From Paracentrotus lividus (lineage: Eukaryota; Echinodermata; Echinoidea; Camarodonta; Echinidae), in contig CALNVZ010003432.1 of NCBI GenBank assembly GCA_940671915.1, positions 4,144,704 through 4,208,703 of the forward strand: 64,000 nucleotides of DNA, given 5' to 3'. Shown piece after piece: positions 34,140-46,612 of the stretch. The position numbers and the translations under genes were made by a program. Below the pieces are notes generated by a model that had not been told where the DNA came from, searched no databases, and saw only the letters and a program-made list of their open reading frames with translations. Position 1 is the first letter of the stretch. Each line of letters starts with the position of its first letter.

Positions 34140-34951
34140 GAAACCCAACAAACCTTATACAAAATGTCACATTTCCCCAAATGTAATGCAAAATGACAAT
34201 AAGAATAAAGAATTGGATTGATAGATTCATGTCGTATGGCAGATCATGGATACTACTAGTAGTATCCATGGGCAGATGCATATTCCCCCTGAGGTTAAAC
34301 ACGCATATAGTTGGCAATTTATATTAAAGTGTCATGTGCAGCACATTGTTTATTCCTTAAAAATCGTTCAAAATCCATTGTAAATACTTATAGCTGGGTT
34401 AAAGTTTTGGGAACATTGAATGATAGCAATTACATACATGTATGTATACTGAGTAATGAACCACCTCAACTGTAAAACAAACTTAGAGATGTTTTTTACA
34501 CATTGAATCTTTGTATTATGAATTTGTAAGCACTCTATTGGCATTGATATTATTTCCCTTGAAAAGGCCATCTGAATGTCATTTTGTAGATATATATAAA
34601 TGACATCTGCACCTGTAAAATCATTCTTATTTTATATTTAAGGAAAAAAAAAAAAATATAATAGCCAATTCACCATAACCCTGATTTTTTTTTTTTTTTA
34701 GAGTAAATTATGCACAAAATGATTTTTAGATCTCATTTTCATGCGATATTTTTTATCTTTCTTTCTATCTCAGAGTACATTCTTAATTCAAAAGACTGTA
34801 TTTTTAGATACAAAACGACATGTATAGCCTAGCTTTAGTTTTGTAGCACTTGACAATATTTTAGACTTGTACATGTACATGTACATATATACAATGAATT
34901 CTTACTTTTCAATGTTGCATAAAATCAATAATTTTAAACCCCCCCCCCCCC

Positions 34952-34982
<31 letters not shown>

Positions 34983-35789
34983 CATTGATATCAATGATTT
35001 ACCATTTTCTAAATGTATTTCATGGATGCACATTTAGTTAAATCATAGAGAAGCATCGCTATTTTAATAAATTCATGCATTTGTATTAAAAGTTCAAGTG
35101 CACTGTACTGGACACGTAAATGTACATCATACATGTAGGTGTATATATGTAGCCCTTTCTCTTTTACCTCCATGTCTAAAGTTACCTTGGCCAAATAGCC
35201 ACTACTTCCTCCTAATTCATAAGCAATGTACATTTCAAAATAATGTAGATCTTGTAGATCTAATCTGATACATTGTAAGGATGGGTATTGCACAAATTCA
35301 TACCAGCATATAAACCTTCATGAAAGTTGACTCCTCAGTCTTCAGGTTATTCTGTTCCACATTCTAAAAAGTGGGGTTATCTCTTTCATACTGTGCTGGA
35401 AAGATACATAGGCCTATATAGTTTCAGGTAAACATACATACATACCGGGTACTGGTAGTCAATATTTACATTGGGACCTACATGTACATGTACCATGTAC
35501 CAGTCCATACAAACATAATGTACATACTAGTAGTACAGGCCTCCTGAAGAAAGTTTTCAAGATGTCAACCACATTGTGGAGAGATTAGGGTCCCTTTTAA
35601 TTTTAAGCAGGAAAACAAGCTCTCGCTAGTGCCATTCAGCACTTAAAAGGGGAAACCTACAATGGAATAAAGTTGACATTCAATTTATACTTCTATTTTA
35701 AGCAAGAAATTGTGAAGGTTTGGTGAACTTACATGTATTAAACAAAATTTTTAAAAAGACACTTTTAATAAGTTTAGGAGGCGGTGTAG
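34140..35789. other. Probable intron, TACATGTA-rich
   Basis: No exon is supported. GTACATGTACATGTACAT-type runs occur at 34867 and 35480, and a long C/A homopolymer lies at 34940-34980. Confidence 0.4.
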
Positions 35790-36010
35790 CTCAAGGAGGC
35801 AGTGTACATGTAGCTCAGTTGCGAGAGCGCTCGTTTCTGACAAGATTGCATGATCAGGCGTGGGTTCGAGTTCCAGGCATGCCGAAAGACATCTTGCAAA
35901 AGAAACTGATGCTATAACGTTGTGTGTATAGCGTGCCTTGCCGCCATATTCAGTGCAGGTGTGAATGCAGTTGGAAAACACTCCGTCCATCGGAAGAGGA
36001 CGTACTGTAT
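35790..36010 (+). mobile_element. tRNA-derived SINE
   Basis: TGTAGCTCAGTTGCGAGAGC is an RNA polymerase III A box in a tRNA D-arm context, and GGGTTCGAGTTCC is the B box 55 bases later. The anticodon arm is degenerate. The tRNA-like head is followed by an unrelated body (AACGTTGTGTGTATAGCGTG onward). This head-body layout is typical of SINEs. An extra TGTAGCTCAAGGAGGC just before suggests a partial duplication of the head. Confidence 0.65.
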
Positions 36011-39000
36011 TCGTTGTTATTTTCGCGCTGAGCAGCCTCAAAACATTTTCTCAGGTTGTTAAATTCGCGCTGCATGTTCGTAAGCTTGCAATTGAACCCT
36101 TTCAATACATGCAAAGGAAATCATGCCCATACATTCGCGTGTTTTTAAATTCGCGCCTGCCGCTCTTTGCGCGAAATCCGCGAAAATTAATGTACCGCGA
36201 ATATTTCCATGAATACAGTAAATGTTGGTCCCGTGTATGGGAGAGCTACACATGGTCCTATGCACGTTAAAACCAATACACTTTTCGACAAAGAGAAGGG
36301 TGTTTCATCCGGTGTATTGCACCTAGCCTGTCCTGGTGAAACTGCAAGAATCTTCAGAATTGAAGGAGGTAGTAAATAATACTAAGAAAACTAAGAAACC
36401 GATCAAATTTACAAAGTGCAAGTATTTGTGACTTCACTTGCGAAGTGCTCTCCTACTTGTTTTTTTTTTTATGTTTTTTTTTTTTACTTTTTTTTATGAC
36501 AGCAATTGATGAAGAAATACAGAAGAAATGTATTTCATAGAAAGAATGTTTAAAAGTTGTTATTCCACAAAATGGACTAGTAAAATGATTTGCATCTGAG
36601 AAAACGGGAGGGGGAAAAATTGTGCTCAATAGCAAAATATGTAACCTACAATATACATTATTTACATAAGATAATTTTTTATTGGCTTTGCAATGTTATG
36701 AAATACTATGCATTTGAAGTCACATGTCGGAATGCTAACAGAAAAAGATAACTTTTTAAAAATTTGGTTTTTAAAAAATTGGCGAAATAATTATGTAATC
36801 AGCATACTTGCTGTTGCATGAACTACAAATATATTTGGATTGTAAATTGCAATCAATTTGAATAATTTCACCATGGATAAAAAATTATAATGTGTTGAAG
36901 CCCAGAGGTAGACAGATTGGCCTATTTGCTCACTGACTTTTTCAGTAATACTTAAAACTGCTCTTATTTTTTTTTTTTTTTTTCATTTCAAATTTCTATG
37001 TTTCCATGGTTAATGACAATGGTGTTTCAAGAATCACTCTTATAATCGTCCTCTAGACAAAGGGAGACAGAGAGAATGTGTGAGTAGGGAAGGAGAGCAA
37101 GATAGAGGGCGAGCGGAAAGAGAGAGAGAGAGTGCTCTTAAAAAAATTAAAGGGGGAAAAAAGACGTAGTCACGATGACATCATACCCTCACTTTTGTTT
37201 GTGTCCAACACTCTACTAGCAATTATACCAACTGGGTAGTCGAGGGAAAAGTCGATCTGACGGTGTATCAGTACGTTGTGCTTAATATCACAAACAGCCA
37301 GGTTGGAAGCACACTTCCCTTCTAGTTTCCTGCTATTTGCTTTATGTACCATAAACGGGAATCGTGCCTTTCTTTACCATGATGTCTGAAGTACACAAGT
37401 GAAATTGGATATATATTTTTGCATTGAGGATAAGCGCATTTCCACTGTGGAAAGACATAATCGAAAGAGAATAATTGTGAGAAACAGTTAGGATTGTTCG
37501 GTTGACGAGGAGCTCCACTGGCAGTTCTCCGCCTTGTTGTCATGAGCCAACAGAATTATGACTGTACCTCCAGAGAATGGTGAGTGGATGGGAGATAATT
37601 TATTCCCAAGGTCAAGATGCATTCTTGAAATATTCATCAGATAGATGTGTAATGGTTCTACCATGGAGCAAAATCGGTAGGGGTTTTGGCATCGTTGACT
37701 GCCAGACGTGATAGAGATTGAGGCGAGGTGATAAAAGGCCATTTTAGCAGAGTGCCAAAGTGGTTCTATAATCAAATTATGCACAAGTCATACTTGTAGC
37801 GCAGATAGTTTTTTTTTTGTCATTTTCATACTATAATATGAATATAACTTTTCTATGCATACATGTACATTACAAGTGTTTTGAAAGTGATTATCCTTGT
37901 GTAAAAATACACATGTCATTGTGCATACCAGTATTAATATAGAATTGTCAAGAGAAGGTGCATTTTTTCTCAATTTCTTTAGGATAACGGTACATAAAAA
38001 ATCATCAGTTTTAGGTTTATGTACAATGTACAAAGGAAAGATAATTTTGAAGTTTTGCTGGAATTACATAAAATTATTGGAGGAGTACTTTCCAGTGTTC
38101 CAGAGTACTTTTCAGCATGGATTTTCAAAACTTAGATTATCTTGAATGGCGCTCTAAAAAAAAAAGAGAGTTATTTTCGGATCATTTTGGTGATGTCAAA
38201 ACCATTCATAACAAAAGTGTGATAACCTTTCCCAATGACTTTTTGTTTTTTGTTTGTTTACAAGTTTGCTTGTTTTTTTTTTTTTTTTTTTATATTACAT
38301 GTCTTTGGGCTTTATCTATCTTGGCAACCAATTTCATAATTTATTTTGGGGGCATACACAGAATAAAAAACAGCATTAATATAAATGTTTAACATTGATG
38401 ACAAGTTGTTTGTACCCTTATGGAATTTTAGTATTCCAGGGTGCAACATCTACATTTATTTTCAAAATGCATGGTATATGCATTATATAATGTCCTTTGC
38501 AGCACAAATACAGACCCCCCCCCCCCCAATCTAATTGCCTTTATTTTGAATATCGAAGGTAGTGAATTATGACAATTGCTCATTATCGAGTTGATTCTTT
38601 CTAATGTTTGGAATGAAGACAAAAAAAACAAAACAACATATTTGACAGTTGACATGTAATATTAGTAATTGCCATGGAGATCTTAAAGTGATAAATTTGT
38701 ATAATTCAGGTGAAATTCAAAGACGTGAAAAGTGTGCTTTTATACATGCATGTAGGCCTACATATATATAGAAGACATCAAGAATACAATTACTATAAAC
38801 CTGATCACACTTTTAAGAACATTGGAACCTTTTTCATTACATTTCAAATATTAATTTGACAGCACTTGAACTTTGATAACAGGGTAGGGGTAGCAGTTAT
38901 TGCTTGATTTTAGTCTGCAAGCTCAGGCTCTAATATGAGAGTTCAACACTTAGACATGTCTTGAACTAAGCCTAGTCCTGCTTTGCACTGGCTGTCCGGG

Positions 39001-41137
39001 GCAGCTACAAGTAGCACAGGTCCTACAGTGTGAGAGGGAAAAGGTTTAGTCTAATAATTCAGACCCTGCAATTACACATTACATGTATGTAGCATTATGT
39101 GACTAACAACTTTTGACCAGCTAGGGTACATGAATGTGCCTGCAAACTAGCCTGACATCACTTGCCTACATGTAGTAATTTGATACGACTGCCATACATT
39201 TGTTGCCATGATACCCTGCTTCCAGAAGGTTACATGTACTCAAGGAGTCGGTTCCATTAGGCTCTTATACGTACATGTACATGCAACATATCTTTTTAAA
39301 TATATTTTTGAATTTTTTCATATTTCAAGGGGCCTTCAAGGCAGGGTTTTCCTCCTTGAAAATTGAAATCCCAACCCGGGAAGAGGGGGGGGGGGGGGGG
39401 GGGGGGGGCTGCCTGCCTCTGGAACCCCATGAATTTCCTGAACCTGAGGGCTCCGCCCAAAGAACCCTTGGTAATGAATTACTTTTTTCAAGAGACTTAT
39501 TGGCATCCCTGTGAATTTCCAATTTCCATTCATATCCTAGAACCTCATACACACCGTATGTCAGTGCATACATGTACATGTAGGCTATAAAATGTATGTT
39601 GAACATTACTTCCTTTTTATGAGGTGGCATAATTGAAAACAGGATTAGAAATGCTTTTTTTTTTGTGTCAGAGGAAGTAAGTGTATTGACAGGAAATAAT
39701 GTGTCAGACTTTACAAAGAGGATATTTGTAGATTAACATACAGTGTAAGACAACGTCAATATCATGCTGATAATTGTTTTAAGATTATTCTGCTTGATTT
39801 CCTTGGAGTCTTGACATACATGTATATCCTCACAGGTACCTCACTTTCAAGGAGCAATATCCAGATTAAAATCAAGGCCTGAGGAGGGATCATAACAAAG
39901 CAGATAATCTCTCTCAAGTCATGGGGCATGGAGGGGAGGGAAGGAGGCGGGATCAGTAATATTCCACAGTAGGCCCACTGCACTTAAGGGATTTGGTAAC
40001 TTTCAAAAACAAGAGCAAAAGAGATTGAAATGAATAAAATTATATTGCTCTGACCGTAAAAACAAACTACTGAAAATTTCAGATCAATTGCAAGTCATTT
40101 ACTATCTTAAAACAGTGAAAACAAACGAGGCTAAGAATATGGCCGCATGCTTTTACTACCACTCTGTTGCAAGATTAGCAGCCTACATGTAGTAGGCACA
40201 TGGACTTCACAACAGCAAATGCGGTGTACGTTGTGCTGCTTTGAAATGCACATGGTTTTCAAAATTTGAGTATGAAATCATACATCTAGGTATCTCGCAA
40301 GTAAAGCAAGCAATCAGACTGCAATTTTTAAGATGTAGTTACAACAATGTAAATCAAATAAATTGCATTTTGAATATCATTCAATGTTACTGCATCCCTA
40401 ATCTTATTACATAGCAGCCGGGTGTTACATATTAAATCTTTCTTCCCTGTATTTTACTTGATCAATACAGAATACATGTACAGATTTACGATCAATTGCA
40501 AATCGAAAGTAACTAATTGGGATTGCTGTTTGCTTCTAGTTTGCAATTAATTGTAACTCTTTCTCAAGACAAAAGTTTACTGGTGTAGATAATTTGTACT
40601 TTTATTTTCCCCTCGTAGTTAAAGAATGCCCCTTGCACTATCACCCCCCCCCCCCCTCTCTCTTTCATTCCGTAAAATAAACAAGGCGGCTGGCTTTTAA
40701 ACTACATGTAGGCCTTTTTCAAGTCTTTGAGAATAGGCACTACTACATGTTGTACCATTAGAGAAAAATGAATGATTCGAAGGCACTTTGATTTCAGAAT
40801 TTTATTTAAATCTGAAACATCCAATAAAATGGTTTGTTTTCTTTGTCTTCGTCTTCTTTTTTTTTAAATCATAATACGTGCTCTGAACCTGCAAAACAGT
40901 CTCCTTTTTTACCCTGGATATTTTCTTGTGGATTTAAATGTCAAATTACCAGCACATACTATAGATACATGTATGTATGCATGTGACAAGGGGCTGTCAC
41001 TCTTCGTATTGAAATGCTTCTTGTGCAAACACTGACCTCCTTGTGTGAGGATATGCGCTCTAATGATATTGACAGAAATATTCACAATGCAAACAAAACT
41101 GCCTGTAGTCAGTACAAAGACTACAACTTTGTACAGA
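36011..41137. other. Probable intron, transposon-poor
   Basis: Long AT-rich stretch with T runs (36460, 38280), a GA-rich patch at 37060-37135 and a G run of about 22 bases at 39387. TACATGTA words are frequent. No exon could be supported on either strand. Confidence 0.4.
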
Positions 41138-41357
41138 CCTGGGGGGTGTTTCACAAAGAGTAAAGTAGACTTAAAAATCGCTCTTAAATCATTAGTTTCA
41201 TGAGTTATAATACGCATCACCTCATTGGATTGACCGTGCTCAGGGGATGCACGCCATTGTGAAATCTATCAATTAAATTGCGCGTTATAAAACAAGATGA
41301 GCGTAGAAGTTAAGTGCGACTTTAAGTCTACTTAACTCTTTGTGAAACACCCCCAGG
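41138..41357. mobile_element. Inverted-repeat element with GGGTGTTTCACAAAGAG ends
   Basis: CCTGGGGGGTGTTTCACAAA at the left faces TTTGTGAAACACCCCCAGG at the right. GAGTAAAGTAGACTTAAA and TTTAAGTCTACTTAACTC extend the pairing. The total is 220 bases with no coding content, a typical MITE. Confidence 0.75.
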
Positions 41358-41883
41358 TGATTATATTGACAGGCTACATGTACATTGTAGACAAAAATAG
41401 AATTTTGTATAATACATGTAGAACAAAAGAGGTAGGCCTATTTGAGTTTTTAGCCCTTTTTTTTCCTTCAAAATACTGAGATGCGTCTTTTAGTTGAACA
41501 TGATATTGATAAACTTATATTACAGTTGTGTATGTACAATGTAATTACCTGCAGGTACATGTACATGTAGTGCATTTCAGCACTTGAATTTATATTGTTT
41601 TTTTTTTTTTTGGGGGGGGGGGGAGTTAATAACAATTCTGCTCCATTTCACTCAGTTTCACCCATTTCACCCATTTTCATATTTTGCATCATACATTACC
41701 TCGTTCATAACATGCATGAATTTCCTTCCATTTTTAATGTATGCATTAAAAAAATAAAAATTTTCAATTAAGCACTTGTCCTTTCAAGTGCTTGTGTGCA
41801 TCCCATTTCGGTAGAGAAGTGTTTGAACATTGGATAGTTGTCAATCATTTTAAGTATACATGTAGCAAGCAAATTGAAAGTAG

Positions 41884-42405
41884 TTAAAAGGGAAGTTCAT
41901 CGTGGAATTTTATTGGTTTAAAAAAATGCAGGAAAATGAAATAAAACTATGAGTGAAAGTTTGAAGAAAATCGAATAAAAAATAGTGAAGTTATGAATGT
42001 TTAAAGTTTTGATTCTGTGACGTCACATGCAAGCAGCTCTCCCATGTGTTATGTATGTAAATTCAATAAATTTGTCTTTTTTCATGGTTCTTGATAAAGG
42101 AATGGGTTGAATTGATAGAGGCATGTATATGAACATGAGTTTGATGATATATATATATCAACCGCATCTATAGGTGAAATAAATAATATTTTTCTGAAAA
42201 TATTACACTTTTAATAGGGAATTTACATTACAAAACACATACATGTAAGAGAGCAGCTCGCAAATGACGTCACAGAATCAAAACTTTAAATATACATAAC
42301 TTTGTAATTTTTTCGTCAATTTTCTTCTAACCTTCACTCATATTTTCTTTTATTTTTCTGCATTTGTTCAAACAAATTTAAACCCAGGGTGAACTTTCCC
42401 TTTAA
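41884..42405. mobile_element. TTAA-flanked foldback element (522 bp)
   Basis: TTAAAAGGGAAGTTCATC at the left pairs with GGTGAACTTTCCCTTTAA at the right. TTTAAAGTTTTGATTCTGTG and CACAGAATCAAAACTTTAAA pair further in, around a mirrored TGACGTCA. The CRE-like TGACGTCA thus occurs once in each arm. Non-coding and TTAA-flanked, like 24281-24871. Confidence 0.8.
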
Positions 42406-43035
42406 GGATTGACGGTTTTGCAATCTGCCAAGTGTTCAAGTATACAGCCCTTTTGTGCTTTAAAGAAAGGTTTCGAAAAAAAAGTATGGTCACAACAAGT
42501 TATTCACCTGTCTGAATTGGATTTTGTAGAATGTCCAGGAAAATACACATTTTTTTTTTTTTTTAATATATTTTTTTGCAATTAGGCAGCTACATATTCA
42601 TATACATGTAAGTGGCCATACTACAACCAAACACTTGAAATTTGAAGGACTTCAATTCATTTGCCCACACTCGATGCAGGATGTACTGTATTTGCTATTA
42701 TTTTCCCAATCTGATGTTTCTCTTGAATCAGTAATAGAAAATACTCCCATTATAACAAGCAAGCATAGAAATGAGATTTCATGACAATGGCTGAATAAAT
42801 AAGGCAATTCTCCTGGCCACAATGTCAAACCTATCTCAGTCTGTGTGCCATGTACATATTCAGTCTTAACCAGATTTCATTACAATGTCAGGCTTGTTTC
42901 AGTAAAGTCATTGTAATGGGATTGGACTTTATGTTACATACATATATACATGTTATTTATTTGCTTTTAGGATGAGTGAGTTGCACTTGTATATAATTAT
43001 ATTTTTTTCATTTTTCTTGAATCTTCCAATGCAGG
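42406..43035. other. End of intron before the G-gamma coding exon
   Basis: AT-rich, with T runs and a weakly repeated CATTATAAC/CATTGTAATG motif (42745, 42910). It ends in the pyrimidine-rich acceptor CTTGAATCTTCCAATGCAG. Confidence 0.5.
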
Positions 43036-43245
43036 TACAGCAAGATGACTTCCCACCAGAACATGCGTAAGATGGTCGAGCAGCTGAAGATGGAAGCTGA
43101 GGTGAAGCCAATGCTGGTATCCCAGGCAGCCCAGAGCCTCAAGGACTACTGTGAGAAGCACTACTCCAGTGACATGCTGCTAACCGGGATGTCCCCAACG
43201 GGCGACAACCCTTACAAGGACAAAGCCAAGTGCTTGCTACTCTAA
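43036..43245 (+). CDS. Heterotrimeric G protein gamma subunit
   Basis: The exon follows a good acceptor (43034-43035), has nine untranslated bases and then ATG at 43045; the 66-codon frame closes with TAA at 43243-43245. The protein would pair with G-beta and anchor the dimer to membranes, carrying signals from receptors. MRKMVEQLKMEAEVKPMLVS is the N-terminal helix that packs on G-beta. LLTG...DNPYKDK matches the family's LL.G...NPF segment. The end CLLL is a CaaX box whose final leucine predicts geranylgeranylation. Length is normal (family about 65-75). The pattern is closest, from memory, to the GNG5/GNG10 type. The whole coding region lies in one exon, whereas many relatives have a coding intron. 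Confidence 0.93.
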   Translation, partial: YSKMTSHQNMRKMVEQLKMEAEVKPMLVSQAAQSLKDYCEKHYSSDMLLTGMSPTGDNPYKDKAKCLLL

Positions 43246-45900
43246 TGCTAGATCAGGTTAACCCTCACCAGACCCATCCACACATCCACCCACCCTCCCT
43301 CTTCAAGTTGCAGTCTAGCTGGATCAGTATGGTTTATACAGATCTCTTTCGTTGTAGCTTTTCCCTGTTGACATCCTGGACAGCCACTCCCTTTACCTCT
43401 TCATGTATACTGTACAACGATGCCAAGTTGGCGGAAAGTGCTCGAACCTGTGAACTTAATACAACCAAGATCATCCCCCTGAAAAATTGAACCTTTATTA
43501 AATGGTTTTACTCTATACCGGTGAGGTATGACAGGTACATGTACATTGTACATGTATATGTACATCCGTCTCACATCGGTATTGTACAGGAATCTTGCAT
43601 CTCGTTCCACTTCGGAATATTGCAAAAGTAAATACAGTTCATAATAATGAAGATTCTGTTGGATACTCAGAGCAATGAGTGGATCCTTAGAGGAAACACG
43701 GATCCAGCATCGGCTCTGACAAAGGATTATATTGGCCTGGGGAGAATAGCGGCTAAACTATGCTTGTGCATGGACAGATAAAATCCTTTGTCAGAGGCAG
43801 TGGTGGATCTGCTACTGTAGAGTATACATAGTTTCTTTAAATTCAAATAAGAAAAGCAGCTTGTCTACAAATAATACCATTATATGTGAATTGCCAGAAT
43901 CAAAAGCTGATTGGCAACAGGACTGTCATTTGTATTTTCCCGCTAGCCACTTGTATTTAGTAGGGGGATAATTAAAATCCCTCATTTTGTTTGTATTAAG
44001 TATTTATTTTCTCATTTTTTTCCTGCTTCATATCATTGAATCTGTTTTTGTTTTGTTTTAAGTTTTTTGTATTTTCTCATTGTAGCATGTTGGAATGAAA
44101 TTTAATGTAGGTTATAATTGGTTGAAAGTAGAGGTTGAATAATACTGTAGGAACCTGAAATACCCATGTGCTCATGAAGTACACAGTATTGTAGTAGAAG
44201 ACTGAAGCGTCTGAAAAGAAAAATAGAATACTCCCTTGGTGTTTGGTATTGAAAATTATGCATTAAAGTCTTTCTGCCTGAGCTTGAGATATTCCCAAGG
44301 CTTTATGGCAAAACATATATCACTGATACCTGGTAAATCTAAGAAAAGAATGAAGTAAAGTAATGGGGAATAAAAGCTGTTAATGCTACGTGGAGCGTGT
44401 AATTGTGTTCAAGTTTGTAAGTGCTCTGACGTACTCATAAGCAACGTGGGAACTTGTAGATCTTTAATCCGAACAATAACCGTCTTCTCTATGCAAGCTT
44501 CAATGACTGATTTTGAGGTTGTACTTTCAATGCATCGTTGCAATCTCTATTTCAGATCGATGTGGTAAAGCATAGCACAATACCACAAATAATGCTACAT
44601 TTTGCACAAACCCAAACTGCCGTGATTTTTGTGATGCTATTTTGGTATTGAATTTTTGCACTATTTTGCGTGAGTGCCTCTTCATAAAACAATTAACATT
44701 TAAAGGATGTGAAACTCATTCTTGGGGATGGTAAAATAAATTTGTACATTGATTTTTCTAAGTACAGTATGTAAATACAATAAGAATATTGCTTCAGTTG
44801 TTCTTGTAGCACGTCATTAAAGCTGTAATGGAGTTTTTATTAGGATGTGCATGTAGAAAGCCAAACCAGCAGCACAGTGCACAATCAACAATAAAGCAAG
44901 ATGCAATTTAATAATAAGGCATGAAGCAAATTCTTGTATCACATGTGGCGATCAATGTTTATCATTTATAATTATTTTCTTTGTGTTATTTATGTTCATA
45001 CAGTTTTAATAGGCTTTGCTGGTAGTGACATTGAATGACCAAAAAAGTCATTATAAATGGCAAAGGAAGTCGTCATGTACATGTAGGCCTTACATAAGGG
45101 ATAAAAATAAAGTTTAAAAATCTGTGAGCATTTATTGCATGAGAAAGGTGCGTGATGGAAAGGTGCTATTGTTGTTAATCCCCGTTGGTGATAAACCTGA
45201 AAAGTAATCCTGCCCCCTCCCTTCATTATCAATTAATGGTTTTCTTTCAATTGAACCTTTTTATTGATATAGATGTTTTATAATCCAAGTCAATGTACTT
45301 ATGCACAATACTTCTCTGGCTCATATGGAAAAGATGATTGACCCTGTTTTAAAGAACTCGACATATTAAACACAATAAAAATCATTAAAGAAAATTGTTT
45401 AAATCTCACGAACCATATGGTTCCTCTGAGTCATACATATATTTACAGATATTAAATTGGACAATTGAAATTAAATTGAAACAAAAACCCTGATGTATAA
45501 ATGTGCTCCTCTGCCTAAAACCTAATTGCAACTTGATTGATAAATTCCTAGAGAGTTGGACTGAACATGGCATTATAAATGAAATACAAAGTGCAGTTTT
45601 GATTATATCTAGCATTATAAATTGCTTTAAATGAGACAATTTTATTGGTTTATGTAGATTATGGATGGAAACTAAGATTACAGAGGTTGCTACTTAAAGT
45701 GCAAAATGATGAATTAGGAAGATGGAGGGGAAAAATCACCACTACATGTGGTAGAATCTTCTATGCATTTATATGAGATATACCAGAATAGAAACCACCA
45801 ACCTGCAAGAACAAGTATGCTTTACACTTGAAAGAAGTGTATATCTAGTATATATTGATCATTATGACAATAAAGAAAAATATATAGATGCAAATGGATG
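43246..45900 (+). other. 3' UTR of the G-gamma gene and downstream DNA
   Basis: No further exon is seen. AATAAA-type polyadenylation signals occur at about 44892, 45374 and 45871, so the transcript probably ends in this interval, but I cannot choose one. The first few hundred bases after the stop are less AT-rich, as expected for exonic UTR. Confidence 0.4.
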
Positions 45901-46436
45901 CTGTTTTTAACAAATCCCTCCAGATTAATTGGTGTCTTTTTTCATATTATGTTATTTCTTATCTTAAAAAAGAGCATTAATACATTTAGAAAACAGTATT
46001 GATAGATCAGATGGACTGATTACACAGTTGCCTTTCTATTCTTATTTTCTTTACACTGTACATATAATTCTTTCGTTATTTTATGTACATTGACCTCTTA
46101 AAAGTGACTACAAGCACATAATACATCTCCTTTTTAGATAGCATTTTTAGTTAGTATCCTATAACAATAACACTGAGAAGCAAAACCAAGGGATGGTTAT
46201 TAACAAATTCATTGTTATCTTCTTTTTTTTAAATCACAAATGTATGAATTGGCTTCCAGGATCATGATAAAATGATTAACTGTACATAGTAAATATTGTA
46301 TCATTCTTTCTTTCTTTCTTTTTCTTTAATTTAAAAGGCTAGATTAAACCATGACAGAAAAAATTACAAGACACCATAACAATGGTGGATGTTCATTATT
46401 GTTATGCTTATGACCCTTCACCATTGTGCAAAAGTA
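45901..46436. other. Noncoding AT-rich DNA
   Basis: Nothing recognisable apart from a TTTC microsatellite near 46308. Confidence 0.5.
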
Positions 46437-46610
46437 CAGTCCACTCCTGTTATAACAAACACTGGTACTATGGGATTTTGTAATAATGAGGCAATTCTCC
46501 TCATAGCAATTTACGCAAACCGATGTGTTGATTGTGTATTATAATCAGATTTCATGGTAGCAAGGTAATTGGCTTGGTCCCAAACACCTCATTATAATGG
46601 GCGTGGTCTG
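46437..46610. mobile_element. TA-flanked short inverted-repeat element (174 bp)
   Basis: CAGTCCACTCCTGTTATAA at the left faces TTATAATGGGCGTGGTCTG at the right, and TA flanks both sides. Related ends occur at 59041 (CAGTCAACTCCCGTTATAA) and 58303 (CAGTCTACTACCATTATAA), both inside introns of the aminotransferase gene, so this is a dispersed family. Confidence 0.65.
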
Positions 46611-46612
46611 TA

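Noticed and set aside
39325-39630. Proline/glycine-rich ORFs near 39390
   Set aside because: They depend on a G homopolymer of about 22 bases, whose length is unreliable, and have no other coding signal.
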